A DNA stretch of 64,000 bases from Styela clava (GCF_964204865.1 NC_135260.1:7812001-7876000); one strand, 5' to 3'; numbered from the stretch's first letter, positions 46,080-59,701 are shown. Translations and numbers: made by a program. Notes: generated by a model from the letters alone, not told the origin.

Positions 46080-47454
46080 TATTATTATTTTACCGTAACG
46101 CCAACGAATATATTGTTTTTCATTAAATTTTGACATGTGTTGCAAATAATGATTATGTCCTTTTTTATACTTCGTTCAAAAACAATATTGTGCGCTTGAC
46201 GCTTGCCCACGTCTTGCGCGCTATCCATGTCGAGCAGAACTTTTCTACAAAACCTTCCTGCGAGAGGTGTTTGGTGCATATATATATATAGGTAATTTAG
46301 AGAGATATTTTGCATTGAGCGGAGCAGGTAGAACTTGCAGATGAGAGCGCCAATAATTAAAACAACAAAATCAAATCATACCACAGTGAATGCATATAAT
46401 TGACAATTGAAGAAATGCAGCATATTTAGTAAATAAAGAAAAATCAAGATCAATCATAGTTATTCACACCGGTCATTATTATCAATTATTATTACAGAGG
46501 ATTATGAAATACTTGATTCATTGTCACACAATACAAAAAAGAATATACTCAACAATCTAAACTAAATAACTAATAATCGACAACTCAAGTGAGTGGATGA
46601 TAACCATAGATGTTGTCCAACTAGAATCAAACTGATGTATATTTTCTAATTCAAGATTATTACAAAGGTTGAAGGTTAAAACAAGGAGCGTATTCCGCTC
46701 TTAGCAACATTCCGAATGCTTTGAGATTTGCAGTAAAAATTATATCCTATCCTACCCACTTCTTTTGATCAGATTATGATTTTAAATTGATTTTCATCAA
46801 CAAAAATGTTATTCAACATAAACTATACAGTGAAAAGATTGAAGACAACAGTCTTTAATTTCATTAGGTTCAAACAGTGGTTCAGCTAAGTCAAAAACAG
46901 TGTCAACATATAAACATTAAAAAATATCTCTTATATAAAAATATATATCAGGGACTGGTTACATGAATATGAATGAAAAGATTATAGTGATTAACATCAC
47001 AATCAACTGTTGCAAGGCTAATTATGGAAAAAAAATTCACACAAACAGACATGAATATATGAGTAGTTGAAAGTCAAATCACTATTGTGATTTTGAATCC
47101 GGTTCTAATGAGCTGGAGCCAAGTTTACGATAATAGATGAGAGCTACCAGAAAATTTCAGTGGCTTCCATCTCTTAACCGCTTGACATTTTTATCGCATG
47201 TATTATTTTTTAATACTTATCTATCGCTTTTCAATTTATAATTTTTTTAATATTTAATTTCTAATATTAGTTCATAAATTTCAAGTTGAATTTGTATAAT
47301 AAATTTTAATTTTAAAACCCTTATATCATGGTTTTGAGTCCTGCTACCACGAAACTGCATTTGGACTGATGTTTCGTGGTGGTGGCCATACCAAGTCACA
47401 GTTTGAAGGAGCCATTGTGAACCGACTCCCCAATCCTGCAGATTAAAATACTTT
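46080..47454. other. Convergent intergenic region
   Basis: Separates the tail ends of the cytokine receptor (+) and CLIP-like gene (-) and must hold both 3' UTRs. Plus-strand AATAAA at 46432-46437 is the best signal for the receptor. No exon is recognised. Confidence 0.5.
46432..46437 (+). terminator. Candidate polyadenylation signal of the cytokine receptor
   Basis: AATAAA 353 bases after the stop codon (46077-46079), in an A/T-rich context. Confidence 0.5.
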
Positions 47455-50400
47455 TTACAGCAAATTATCCCCACTGATGCCATTCAAAAAAATACGACTG
47501 GGTTTCAACATGATTCCACAATTTGGTTTACATTTGAAGTACTGTCGTCCTTGAACTGTTCCATTGTTTTTTCCAACTGGTCTAGGTAAAGCTAATCCAA
47601 CCCACACTCCATCAGCAAAATCTGTTCTTCCAATGTATCTGTGTTCGTATATAACAAATGAATTGGAATTAAAAAAAAAAAAGATTTATTTATACTTTTA
47701 AGTTGAATAGTTCAAAACTTGGTCATAATTTTGTTGATGAATAAAATCTTCTGAACAATACATTCATAGAAACTCATATATATATATATCAAGAACAAGC
47801 GCTTATTAATACACACTGATATCACAATATTTAAAACATTCTCACACACTCTGCTGAAAGAACATTGTAATGCAAAAGTCACCAAAACCTTATACTATAG
47901 TTCATTGTTGTTGAGGATGACTTTATGATATCGTCATCAGCTTTACCTTATTTCTGCTCTTTCCTTAAGATGTTCCAAGTAAACAATTGTTCCAATTCGA
48001 AGTCGAGCATTGAATGTTCTGTAAGAATTAGTAAAATTTTTTATGTGAAAGAGTATTGCATTTGAACATCATCATTAGCAAATACAATATAATTTATGCA
48101 CTCAACAGCAACATCATTAAATTAAAGTTGGATAAATATTTCAATCAACTGTACGTCGAAAATAAATTGAATTGAAATTGCTTAAAATGAGACCAGTTGA
48201 TCAAATGTTCACGTCACCATACACTAGTTCCTATAATAACTGTGACTAGTCATCGGTTTATAGCACATAAGTGGGTCTTCGTTTTCATCTCCCATACTTG
48301 CAGTACCCGCTGACTCAACTGATCTCATTCAGACTGCTTGACACATACGTCATTTACAAGAACACAGCAAATAGGCTTTGGGTATGGACGTGCGAGAGAA
48401 ATCTGACGGTTGGGGACAGCTTTTCCTGGCCGTCTGACTTGTCACCAATCAGGCATGTACAAAAAATTGAAAACTTTTATTGAAAAGTAAAAATAGGCAG
48501 ATAAAATGTAAAAGCATAAGGTTAGGAATAAAAATACTCTCAAGATTTAAAAAGCATGAAGATTTTTAGCAAGAACTAAAATAAATTCATGACTAATACA
48601 CCACATTGCAATTTTGCCAATTTAGTCAGATTGCAACAAAAATCCGTCACCAAATAGTTCAAGACCAACACAGCTTTTGCCCAGAAGGCTGCGTTTAAAC
48701 AGATGTACCAAAAGAAACCATACGCTCCACCTTCAATGAGATAATGAAATAAAAAACTTACGGAGACAATTCTCTTGAACTCGTTCCACTACTTGAACAA
48801 GAATGAATAGGCGGCTGACGTCCAACAGATCTTGACCTTGCATGTTTAGTTCTTGCTAAAAAGGATTAAAAAAAAAATTGATTGCTACGATGTGAATGAA
48901 GCTTATTAACCACTAATATGGTGTATGAGCCTGACAGTTCCAATGCAGATTTTTTTTTTCTATATCATGTTCATATTCTTTTTTCTCTAAACAAAGCTCT
49001 GGAAAACAATGACCACTAAGTAATAAGCTACTATAGTTTGAAACGGAAAACATCAGTTAATAACTTTCAAAAAAGACAATAGGTAAAGTTGAGGCAGAGG
49101 TGGTTGTTTTACTGGCTTTACAACTTCGTTTATGGCAACAGCTCAAATTCATTTAGGCATAAGAGTTGAATGAAACACTAATATTCACAACTTCATCGTT
49201 CATTGGAACTTAATTTTCTGAACATCTTTCATGAGAATATATCCTTTCTTCTATTGCTTTGCTATTTCAACATACTATAAATCTATAACTTCTTGAGTTA
49301 CAAATTATTTTTGTCAATACAATAAATTTTGTTTATGATTCAAACAAGGAAAAGTATTACCAAAACACTCTTACAATACACAAAAGAATTGAAACAGGAT
49401 CGAATTATATTATGTAAACAGAAAGTGATCATATCCAAAAAAATATCGTGAAGTGAAGAATATCGGATTTTGTTAAGCTAAATAATGAGAACAGAGGATA
49501 TGACTTTATCGTAAACTGGTAAACAAAAATCAGTTATCTGAAATAACAGGGGTTATATAAGTTTATATTCAAATCAGAGAGTCTATATCAGGGTGGTCCA
49601 AGGTTGTCGACTCCGCCAGCCTCAAAATTATTTTTGCATTGTTCGCAGGCCACAATAGTGCCAAGAATAGGTAAACAGTGCAATACAAAACAAACACCTT
49701 TATTGTGCAAACACATACTTATCAGGCATAGCCATTCTAGGCTAATAGAATCCGCATTCGATTTTTAGTTTTCTATGATGCCTATATTGTTTGCATATAA
49801 TTCCCGACCAAAAAGTTAAAAAGCCAGATAACAATTTAGACCGCCAAGCACATCATTCAACTTCGCTAGTTTCCCCAGCTATCCATAACAGTATTTAATT
49901 CAGTGACAATAGTGATGACAATAATTATGTCAAAAGATTTTTCTGATTAATTTTATGACGAAACAACACGAAATGCGTTTTTTTGATTACTCTCCAAATG
50001 AGACACGGGTCGCATGTGGCCCGCGGGCCTGGGTTTGGACCACCCTGGTCTATATTATTACATGTGAATTATTTAAATATAATCAAATACACAGGTATAA
50101 TATATCCTTCAGGTGTTCCAATTCAAATTCGTCTCGCATATTTTGATTGGCGTATTTTATGGTAACAAATATAATTGTATATACCGGTACATATAACCAA
50201 TTACACAAGCTTAACGGTTCCACCCCATCAGAAAGTGGAAAATCACTGTTCTAGACAATTTATGAGACCAAAAATTTACTCTGATGCATTGTGGATTCAT
50301 ACATATTACCAATAATTGAAACTCTGCAGCTTATTTATCCACTTATAGGGTATTACTTTAAATACTACTGACTAATTAAATTAATATCCAGAAGGAAATT

Positions 50401-53400
50401 AATTCTTAATACATATTAATTAGTCGAGTATGTGCCATAGATGGAGCGTGCACCTAAGCACGTTCCATCCATGGCCCATGCTCGACATATAATTATTTAA
50501 TCTCGTACTTACAATTACTTCTCCTTGGTAAAGAATTTGTAGTCACATGAGAAAGCTTATTGATTGGAGCAAAAACACCTCGTGACGAATCACATGAAAA
50601 ATAACGAACATCGTTTATACTTCCGTCGTTCTTTCCGATTCGTTCATGAAGCTCGATTCCGCACCATGTGCCTGGATTAAAAGCAATGAAATATTGTTTT
50701 GTATCACAATATACTACATAAATTTCCTATGGCGCCAGATTTTCCACCCAAAACTTTGCCAGTTTTTAATAAATGGGAACACTTTTTATGAAATATGGGA
50801 TGAATTTGAATCATCACTCTTGTCCGCTGATCTTTATAGCGCAACTGTTATTACACAGCACTTATCACAATACCCTCACTGCGCCACCACAGTGGCCTTC
50901 ATTAGATCATTACTCTTCAATTTTAAATTTCAATGATTGGGAAATTTCTGTGTCGATTTACTAGTATATTAATCTAATTTCAAAATATCAAAAACATTTA
51001 CATGGTTCGCCAAATGATTAAGCTCCTTAATGACTTTTCTCTCCTTCAGGAAATTTATAAAAACCCTATCCTATTCAAATAGAATATTAACCTGAAGCAA
51101 ACTTAGTTGTTCCAATGAATCTGATTATTCCTTTTTTTGTTCCCGATACAAACACATGATCACCAACGTTGAAGTTCCATTTATTATCAATGGCATCTTT
51201 ACCTAAATAAAAGATAAGGTTTTTAATCAGGAAAACAATTTTTAGTTGAACAGGTGTTTTTTGTTTAGTTCGAACATCAAAACAAGAATGATTTACCGTA
51301 ATATATATAATCAATTACATTTTTTATTTTGAGGAGATAAACAAAATGTGTGGTATGATTTAATTCATACCTCAGGCTGTAGAGTCTAAAGAAAATTATA
51401 TTGACTCAATTTTCAACTATTGACTTCAGCTACAAACTCTCGAAGAAATTAAACATTAATCGAACAAAATTATGAATATGGATGTATTCTTTAGTAATAG
51501 ACGCGTTAAGAAAGCTTAAAAATTTGAAATAAGCATGTCTTGTTTAATAATAGACTCGTTAGGAAAACTTGAAAATTTGGCTAAGCATGTCTTCCTTAGT
51601 AATAGCTTCTTTATTGGGAACGCTTGCTAAACTAACGTTTTTAGAGTTTCTGTAAAAATTTTTTACGGGGATCGTAAGTCTGAAATACCAACTTCAATGA
51701 AAACATAACACAATCTAACAACATACTCATGCACGAAGAAAAACTTTATTCTAGACAACAAAACCGTAAAATAGCATTAAAGTTATTTTGAAATAAACCT
51801 ATTTTAAATTTGATATTTAATGTTATTTCATGGAAAAATACAAATTATAATGACGTGAATGAACAAACCTGTTGTCAAATTCTTTGATTCGTGCCATGAA
51901 CTTGCTTTCAACCCTTTGTTTACCGTGCTCGGCTTATGCTGATCTACGTTGATTTTTGATGATTCCTTCAAAATCTTCTTGTCTGGGCTAGAAATAATAA
52001 TAACGATAATAGAAAAAAAGTTCAATAGGATTGCATTTCTCAGTCACTAGTTAACTCATACAAAGTTTTTAACAATCGACTTTATCTACTTCTATATTTA
52101 AAGATAAATTCCAACCTCTGATTATCATTCCGAACAAAAGTTTCTGAATGCAAATTATTTCCTCAATAGTGTAAAAAGATATTGAGAGTGATCAAGCAGA
52201 AACTGGGATAGTTGGACTTGAGATCCCGGTCAGACTGCATTGGGATAGGGTCATATTTATTGGACTAACCCACAGTCTAATATCTTGGAGTAGATAATTT
52301 ATACCCCTAATCCTACCACCAGATCCTAAAAAACTTTCAGCACTTGCGCATATATACAAAAGCCTCTGTAAGAGAACAGAAGTTATTCAAGGATAAGCAA
52401 AAATCTCCAGTGACTATAACTCGCCTATCACTGAGAATTAATCGTAATCTCTCTGCATTTCTTCTCTCCTCATTATTATGTGTGTTCTGGGGAATGCAAT
52501 ACAATGGAATTCTTCCTAAATCATCCTTAAGATTGATGTCAGCACCATGCTGAAACGAAAGAATTGTAAGTAAATCAGTAAAAAATAGAGAATCTATTTG
52601 AAATATGTAATTAGTATTGATAAAATAATTGGCAATTAATCAGTTCCATTCCCATGTAAAGAAGCAAGTCATGTGCAAATTTAGGATAGAATTTTCATAT
52701 TTATCAGGGGGGAGAGTAGATAATCAGACATCATAAATATGGTGTATGACTTGCGATTACCTGTCCATGTCAGGTGTGGAAATAAAATTAACCAAATGTT
52801 TGTTTCAGATGCATGTACTTGAAGGTGGAGGAAGGAGCTATGTAAGACCCCCTATTGCCGAACCCAGCTATTGCACATAATCATCTCCCAAAGGATTCGA
52901 ACATGCGAACTATAGCGCAGGGTGATCAGAGCTTTAATGGCAAGCTTGTCCGTAACTTGATTTGCAAGCTTGTCCGTAACACGATTTGCCAACCAGTTGG
53001 TGCTTTCTACACTCGGACAGTTGACTAATCACTTTCAGAGTTATAGTGGATATGATGACATATTCTGGGTTCGGATTGATATGAAACTAGAAAGCTTTGA
53101 AAACTGGTTTGTCACAAAACCAGTGGTTCGCTCATAAGGTTTTTTTTTTGTAAAAGAAAACAACCACAAAGTTACTTTGGTTTATCCTTGAACAGTGTAT
53201 ACTTTCTGTTTCTGTATATATTACTTATTCCAGATGAAATTGAGAATACAGTCTGTTGCAAAATAGGTCAACCAAACTACTATAACATATGAGCATATAA
53301 CATAACATAACATATTTACGGAAATAAGAGGTAAAACAACATAAATAAAGCGTGATTTTTTATCCGCAACTGAAGACTTTACCTTTAATAAAATTTCAGC

Positions 53401-55884
53401 AGCATTAACACTTAAATTCATAGCAGCAATATGTAAAGCAGATCCAAATTCAAATTCACTACAAAGGCTGTTCAATAAACAATCAACATCGTATTTAGAA
53501 GAACTTCCATGATTAATCATTGTTTCAAGAGAAGATGGACAATCAAAATAAGCAGCGAAATGAAATCCATTCATGTCTGTGAGCAACGATCTTTGCGATG
53601 GATCAGCTCCATAACATAACAAAGTACTGAGCGCTTCAACTGGAGCAAGTTTATCTGAAAATAATAGTTTATTAATTAAAACTGAGTTATTGTACCGTTA
53701 CTTAAAAGTAATGTGAATCATTCAAAATATACATAGCTAAGGTAGGGATGACGGTTAACTCAAAATAAACAAAATTCTTAACTATGGATATTATGAAAAA
53801 ATCTATAATAAAATAAGATTTAAGATTATCTCTTAAAATTATTTCTACAACGAAATCATGAATGTGGCAAAGGACACTGAGCTTCAATGACCTATGACTT
53901 CAATCGTGATAAAAAATGACAAAAACGGAATGCAATCAATTTACTGAGCGTTTTCATATCTCTTAATAAGAAAGCTTGTTATCAAAAGGTCACTGTCTCA
54001 GAGTTCGAAGTTGTATTCAAGAGTCAGAGCCTTAGCTTTTTTGATGTGAAGTTCAGGGATCAATTGTAAATTTTCTTCACAGCTCTGTGTTTTACCCACA
54101 GCTGCTTTCACAGAGAATTCAAATACCTGAAGCTAAAATTTCAGCTCTGACAGCATAATGTAACAAAGTCATTCCAGTTGTTGCATCAATATCATTTACT
54201 CCAATATTACGATTAATAATCTAAAAAATAAATATTATAAGTTGTTAAAATAAATCATTATTGACATTTCTCTTTGTCAAGTTGAAGTAGCACTTCATTC
54301 TGATATTATTAAAACAGTTGAAATTGATTATATGAAGAGTCATCACATGCAGTGTGACCGGATCACTTTGAAAGGCATGTTTATCTCTTGTGAAAAATTC
54401 AAAACACAACAAATGCCAGTTGTCCAGTGATATTGGCTCAAGCAAAATTGGAAATAAAAACAAATGGAAATAAATATAATATAAATGTTGTACATATCTG
54501 CTGACCTTTGCGGTTGAAGATTAGACACGTAAACTATGGATAATTGAATAAATTAAATATACAAATCAATATAGTATGGATTTGTAATTAACATAATTTA
54601 TTGAGTATCTCATTTTAAATTAATATATGAAAGCTTCACTAAACGCTGGTCTTACCTCATTGATAATCAGTCTAATATTATCACACACTGGAGAAACAAA
54701 TTGTCTTGCTAAAGCATATAATTCTGGCACACTTGTCTCAGGATCAGATAAAATTCTTTTCCCTTCACCGGAATTTAAATCAATGAAAATAACTTCATCT
54801 TTTTCTTCCTTAAAAAATAAGAAAATGGTATCAATATATATATATATAGGGGTTCCATTACATTTGAGCCCACGTACATTTGAACCCATGACAATTGCAC
54901 CTGTATGCTATTGCACCCATGGAATTTTTTTTGTTTTTCGGATAGTTGAACCCATACTAACCCTAACCCATGGGTTTTAGCACCCGCATATTGATTGAAC
55001 CCGCGAATATACACATGGGTTCGAATGTACGTGGGTTCAAATGTACGGTCACCATATATAGGTACCTGCTGTGACCAGCCAGCAGTTACGGTACATAAAA
55101 TTATCCCACATAGGTCACAAGATTCGAAAACAGGGTAATCAGATGTGCGATGGCAATCAGATTCCAAAAGCTTAGCATAATGTGCCATCCGCCAACCTTA
55201 GAAGTTACTTCAGCAAAACGGTAAACGACAGCAGAGTAACTAAGATTAAGTATCAAAGTGAAGATGAAAAACTATATAGTATATATTGACCCTGTAGCAT
55301 GGGTGAAAATTCGCACTAGAACCATGTTTGATCAACCTGGTTTGTTCAAGAGATGCACAGTTTTATACATATATGGTAATAGCATGAAAATTCAATTTAT
55401 TACAAAGTGTATATAAATCTGTTATAGCACAGAATAATGTTATCATCCAAAAATTTAAGATTGATTTATTGTAGGCAATATTTGTATATTCTCGAAAAGT
55501 GTAAAATCATGGGATTGCCATCATATGTTTATTTCAGTTATAATATTTTATTCAATGGACTGGTTTACCAACTTTATCCAAATTAATGCTTTCGACATCA
55601 TATTTGAGTACCAAATACATGAATGGCTAAAAGTTGATTGCATTATTTTTCGACCTTCAAAGAAATCCAATTTGCAATCTTGCGTCTAAGGGGTGGATGG
55701 CAAACATGCATTTTAGCAAAAACTGAGCTAAATGTAGAAAAAAGCTTACCACACCAAATGGGAGTGGAATAGAAGCTGATGGATGTACAATAATATTCCC
55801 TTCTTTTTCTACTTCAAGCTCATCTTCAGCTTTCGAATCTGATACAGACGTTTCAAATGATTCCGTTTGCGAAGAGCACTCCAT
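47455..55884 (-). CDS. Ankyrin-repeat CAP-Gly linker protein (CLIP3/CLIP4-like)
   Basis: Model of 11 exons on the minus strand, 505 aa: 55884-55750, 54808-54656, 54220-54127, 53654-53383, 52549-52425, 51987-51869, 51202-51092, 50671-50513, 48855-48762, 48018-47947, 47638-47455. An acidic N-terminus (1-45) is followed by ankyrin repeats at about 97-250 (TGMTLLHYAVRAE, NGFHFAAYFD, GSALHIAAMN, HGADINLKDDLGRIPL), CAP-Gly 1 at about 306-375 (VGDHVFVSGTKKGIIRFIG, GKNDG 349-353), a Ser/Arg-rich linker, and CAP-Gly 2 at about 424-490 (RIGTIVYLE, GKNNG 467-471). CAP-Gly GKNDG loops bind EEY/F tails of tubulin and EB proteins. CLIP3 and CLIP4 have ankyrin repeats before CAP-Gly domains and act at microtubules and the trans-Golgi. 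The protein ends soon after CAP-Gly 2, so a CLIP4-type third CAP-Gly is absent. Intron 5 appears to use a GC donor (AG|GCGAGT). The 5' UTR is not resolved. Confidence 0.88.
49589..50047. mobile_element. 459-bp nonautonomous hAT with perfect TSD
   Basis: Ends CAGGGTGGTCCAAGGTTGTC and, complemented, CAGGGTGGTCCAAACCCAGG. Flanked by the identical 8-base duplication GTCTATAT (49581-49588 and 50048-50055). Sits in the intron between exons 8 and 9 of the CLIP-like gene. Confidence 0.9.
51003..51080 (+). repeat. SINE 3' tail fragment
   Basis: GGTTCGCCAAATGATTAAGC with the terminal AAACCCTATCCTATTC. Lies in the intron just before exon 7 of the CLIP-like gene (minus-strand sense). Confidence 0.6.
52683..53045 (-). 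repeat. tRNA-derived SINE, intron 4 of the CLIP-like gene
   Basis: Reverse orientation: tail near TAGGATAGAATTTTCATATT, body TTACCTGTCCATGTCAGG, and B-box complement GGATTCGAAC near 52894. The head is degraded, with a local duplication of GCAAGCTTGTCCGTAAC near 52941-52981. Confidence 0.7.
54851..55053. mobile_element. 203-bp MITE family B, second copy with 9-bp TSD
   Basis: Same length and ends as 22926-23128, in opposite orientation: GGTTCCATTACATTTGAGCC at the left and the complement of GGTGACCGTACATTTGAACC at the right. Flanked by the 9-base duplication ATATATAGG (54842-54850 and 55054-55062). Located in intron 1 of the CLIP-like gene. Confidence 0.92.
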
Positions 55885-57537
55885 TGTACATTATATCCAG
55901 TATTAGAAACGTACGAGCCCCTTATTTTCAGTTTCACTCTAATCCAATGAATGAAATGTTTCTCTATTTGTGGTACTCCACATCTATTTTGTATTAAAGT
56001 TACCAAAAAAAATAGAAAACAGGCACTGGTTATATACCGGTATTGATTAACACTGAACTAATTCAGTAAATTTCGAATGGGATTTTCATTTTTATCCCGG
56101 CTGCCTACCGATGAGGAAGAAAGTCAAAAAGACGACTTATTTAGGCTATATGTTGTACCAAGGCGGGATTAAAAATTTTACAATGTTATAAATAAATTAA
56201 AATGTTAAATTAACTGAATACACATGGACGCCAGTAGAACATCTTTTTTATTGTATGTTTATCCAGTTATTTCTCATCTCAGCATCTTGTCTCTCTTATC
56301 AACTTATTTCTATTGTCTTTTTCTAATATCTGAATATTTCTGTATATAGGCTACGTAGTTTATATGCAAGCTAAAATTATACCTTTTTATTACGAAATAT
56401 TGCTGCATTATTTGCCCTAGTGCCAGAGAGACACAGCAAACAATTAATAATTATAAGTTTATTTCGACTCCATAATCAGCAATACAGTTGGATACGACCC
56501 GATGTCATAGACGCAACAACTTTTGAACTTTCACTTTAAAAATAACATTCTGCATACGCCGAGTCAGGACATAGATATAAACCCAATGTACAAATAGCTG
56601 GACACGGAATACAGTAATAGTACGGTACCTGTGTAGTGAATATGAATACTGACCCTCTGTGATAATACATATCACACGACAGAGTGGGTGATCACTGCCG
56701 TCTGGTTCATGTTTAAAATGAATTAAAGAAAAATCACATGAGGTTATTAGCGTCTTCGGCGTGTTTTTATATCTCGTTGTCTTTGAGCGGAATACAGAAA
56801 GAAGTATTATTTTGTATTAAGCTCAGTTTTACTAATATTTTTCAGGCAGTATTCTTGTAAAACAGCAAAACGTGAGTACATTATAAATTATTCAAACTAT
56901 AAAAGCCAGAGGGCCACTTGTGACATCACTTGAAAATGACCTAAAAAATTGAACAAATAGCGAAAACAGGGCTTAACGGAGTTTTGTGCGTAGTAAGGGA
57001 AGAATTTATCAAAAAAGGTTGGGGTTCGCGTGCAGGCTTATGCTATGCCGTTTAGTTTACGCTTCACGTTTTGCGAGTAGCCTAGTTCCTGTAGTTGTTG
57101 GCTCATGGCGTCAGAACTGTCTGTATTGATACGAATAAGTAGATACTGTACATTTTCAACGCCGCGATTCCTTTCGACGTTGATCAACAGGACCGAGTCG
57201 AAGCGGTGGTTTGCTGTGGTGGGTATAGCCTAGATAGCGCTGCGCAGTACTGTAGGCTGCGATGCTGTTTGTATGGTACCGGTACCGGTATATCAGTGTC
57301 ATCAATTACCGTAACCTGTTGACTTAGGGCTTTGGTTACGGTAATTTTAAGATAAAAATATGGAACAAAGATATAAAATTTAAAAAATTATAGCATATTT
57401 TGGGGAAAGTATTAATAATCTGTTCAATCAAAGATATCTCTAGTTTTTATCAAGATAAATACCAGCATGTTCTGACTTGTATTTGTATATATCTGTATAT
57501 GAAATCTTTGAATTATATTTAACAGAAAAGAATAAAA
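55885..57537. other. Divergent promoter region between CLIP-like gene and PCBD
   Basis: About 1.65 kb between two divergent start codons. It holds a SINE fragment (56078-56150) and a repeat piece near 56452-56490 matching 45530-45565 in reverse. A donor-like AAAAC|GTGAGT at about 56879 could end a noncoding first exon of PCBD. No TATA box is convincing. Confidence 0.45.
56078..56150 (-). repeat. SINE tail fragment
   Basis: TGGGATTTTCATTTTTATCC then GAAAGTCAAAAAGACGACTT, a degraded reverse copy of the SINE 3' body. Confidence 0.5.
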
Positions 57538-58793
57538 ATGAAACTTAATGAAGAAGAAAGAAATACACAACTTGGTCCATTGTTAAATTCTGGATGGGCA
57601 ATGGATTCAAGTGGGAGAGATGCTATCAAGAAAGAATATTTATTTAAAAACTTTAACGAAGCATTTGGATTTATGACGAGAGTTGCTCTGAAAGCAGAAA
57701 AAATGGATCACCATCCTGAATGGTTCAATGTCTATAACAAAGTTAGTTCTATACAATCTTTCAAATTTTATGCGTATTAGGCTTATTTATTGTGCAACCT
57801 ATTATAATCTTTAATGAAATCTTCAATAAAAGTTCAATTGGTTTCAGGTGTTATTCTTGAATTGTCTATACAGCTATATTTTCGGAATATTGAAATTGTT
57901 TAAACTGATGGAATCTGTGAAGTATCACATTACTTCTGTACTTCCATGAAAGCAAATGAAACTCATTTAGTATTTTTAACCAATGTGCTCAGAATGTTTA
58001 TTTCAATTTTTTTACTGGAACCAAACTTTGGTGCTGAAGTGTCACTTCAATCAGTCATTCGAATGTTTGTTTCCTTCACAACAACATAGCCTTACCCCAG
58101 GATTAATTTGTTTTCAAATGCTTCATTATTTTTTGAATAACCCTTTTACTAGTTAAATGTATACAAAGAAGCATAGCACATTTTGCTAATCAAAAAAAAG
58201 TTTATTTTACATGACTGACATGGCTTTTTTATTTTTCTTCAATTTTATTAATGATTTTATAAACAAATCAGAAGGGAAAAAATGTCAGCTGCTATTCGTA
58301 GGCTTGATATATATATTTATATAAATACTTGTTTTAATTTTAAGAAATACAGCACTATGGCCTCTGCTCTTTATCATAATAATATGTTATCAATATTCAC
58401 ACCAAAAAAATTCGGACTTCTCTGTTAAGTATAATTCTGTATACCGGTACATGTTTAGCTCTTTGCACAGCAGTGATGGTTTTGACTCATCTATCAGTAC
58501 ACTTTCTCCTTGTGTAGTTTAAGGCCAAGCGGTATAAAAAAAATTTGATATTACAATCATATTCAACTGTAAAACCAACTCAGTCATTTTATTTGCTGTA
58601 TATGATTATGCTTTTCAATATTGATGGCTGATTTATTCTGCCAGATTCAGCAGTTAATATTTGCTTGTTTTAACTTCGACTTTTTTGTCAGGTGCAAATA
58701 ACATTGAGTACTCATGATGTTGGAGGACTTTCTGCAAAGGATGTAAAACTTGCAACATTTATTGAAGAGGCTGCATCATCGTTTACAAAATAA
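57538..58793 (+). CDS. PCBD1: Pterin-4-alpha-carbinolamine dehydratase (DCoH)
   Basis: Two coding exons, 57538-57741 and 58692-58793, phase 0, 101 aa against about 104 in vertebrate PCBD1. The enzyme dehydrates 4a-hydroxytetrahydrobiopterin during tetrahydrobiopterin recycling after aromatic amino-acid hydroxylation; vertebrate homologues also act as HNF1 dimerisation cofactors. The family signature is intact: [15 protein letters not shown], then [13 protein letters not shown] (the paired active-site His), then VQITLSTHD with the third catalytic His and a [16 protein letters not shown]-terminus. The first in-frame ATG sits 14 bases after an AG acceptor, so a 5' noncoding exon is likely. PCBD1 versus PCBD2 cannot be decided; the symbol is by closest resemblance. 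Confidence 0.92.
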
Positions 58794-59561
58794 TACTGTA
58801 TTTTGATATCTATCTGGGCCAAAAAGTATGGGTGATAGGTGAAAAGTGATACTTTGTTTAGAGATGTTTTTCTCTTTTTTTTGCAAGCAATCAGGTCTGA
58901 ATAAGTATGCTAAAGTACGCCAAAGCTTCTCATGCACCAGAATAGCACAGGCCTAAATTTGTTCGTTTGATACTGCTATTACTAAACTCTTTCGAATGGA
59001 TAATTCAAGCTTTTTTTGTAATTGAATGGGGAGAAATTTTAATTGTTGGTTGCGTGGTTGTAGTTATCTTTAGCATCGTTTTACAACAGCAATTCAAAAA
59101 TATAACTTCCAGTTTTGGTTGTGAATTGTGCAATAAACTCTCACTGGTTACTATTGTGTATTTTGTTTGTATGATTGGTATCTAAATTTGAAAATAGTGA
59201 AACCAAGGTTGGTAACACACTGTTAGCTTTTTGTGCAGTCACTTTAATTTCAAGTTGCTCATTTTAGATGTATATTTAGGTAGCTCCTACTTGTGAGCTT
59301 ATTCTGGATAAAAAGGATTAAAACGGTAAATGATGTGTGTTCACTAAACTCTCGATATGCGTTCCATACATAATGCATTGGTCCTTCAATTCACGAATAG
59401 GCCGAAGTCGTTCCTCTTACCTGGTTCTTTTGTTTCAGAAGAATTTAACATAAGCCCATATAAGCTTTTGCTTGGAGGTATTAATTCCACTTCTAATACT
59501 CCAATTCCAACCCAGACTAAAAGTCACAAAAAAATCAGTCCCGATCAAATTGTCCACTACG
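58794..59561. other. PCBD 3' flank
   Basis: Probable 3' UTR, with AATAAA at 59132-59137 about 340 bases after the stop. Nothing else recognised. Confidence 0.45.
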
Positions 59562-59600
59562 CCAGGGATACTCAACTGGCGGTCCGAATCCGGACCTTCC
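59562..59600. mobile_element. hAT terminus fragment
   Basis: CAGGGATACTCAACTGGCGG followed by TCCGAATCCGG is a hAT-type left end. The partner end was not found, and the larger hAT at 59702 lies just downstream. Confidence 0.35.
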
Positions 59601-59701
59601 GGGTATTCGGTCATAATTCTTTATTTTGGATCATTAGCCCTACTTTTGAAGTTTCCTTTTATAAAATCACTTTATATATTTAAAAACATATATGATAAAA
59701 G

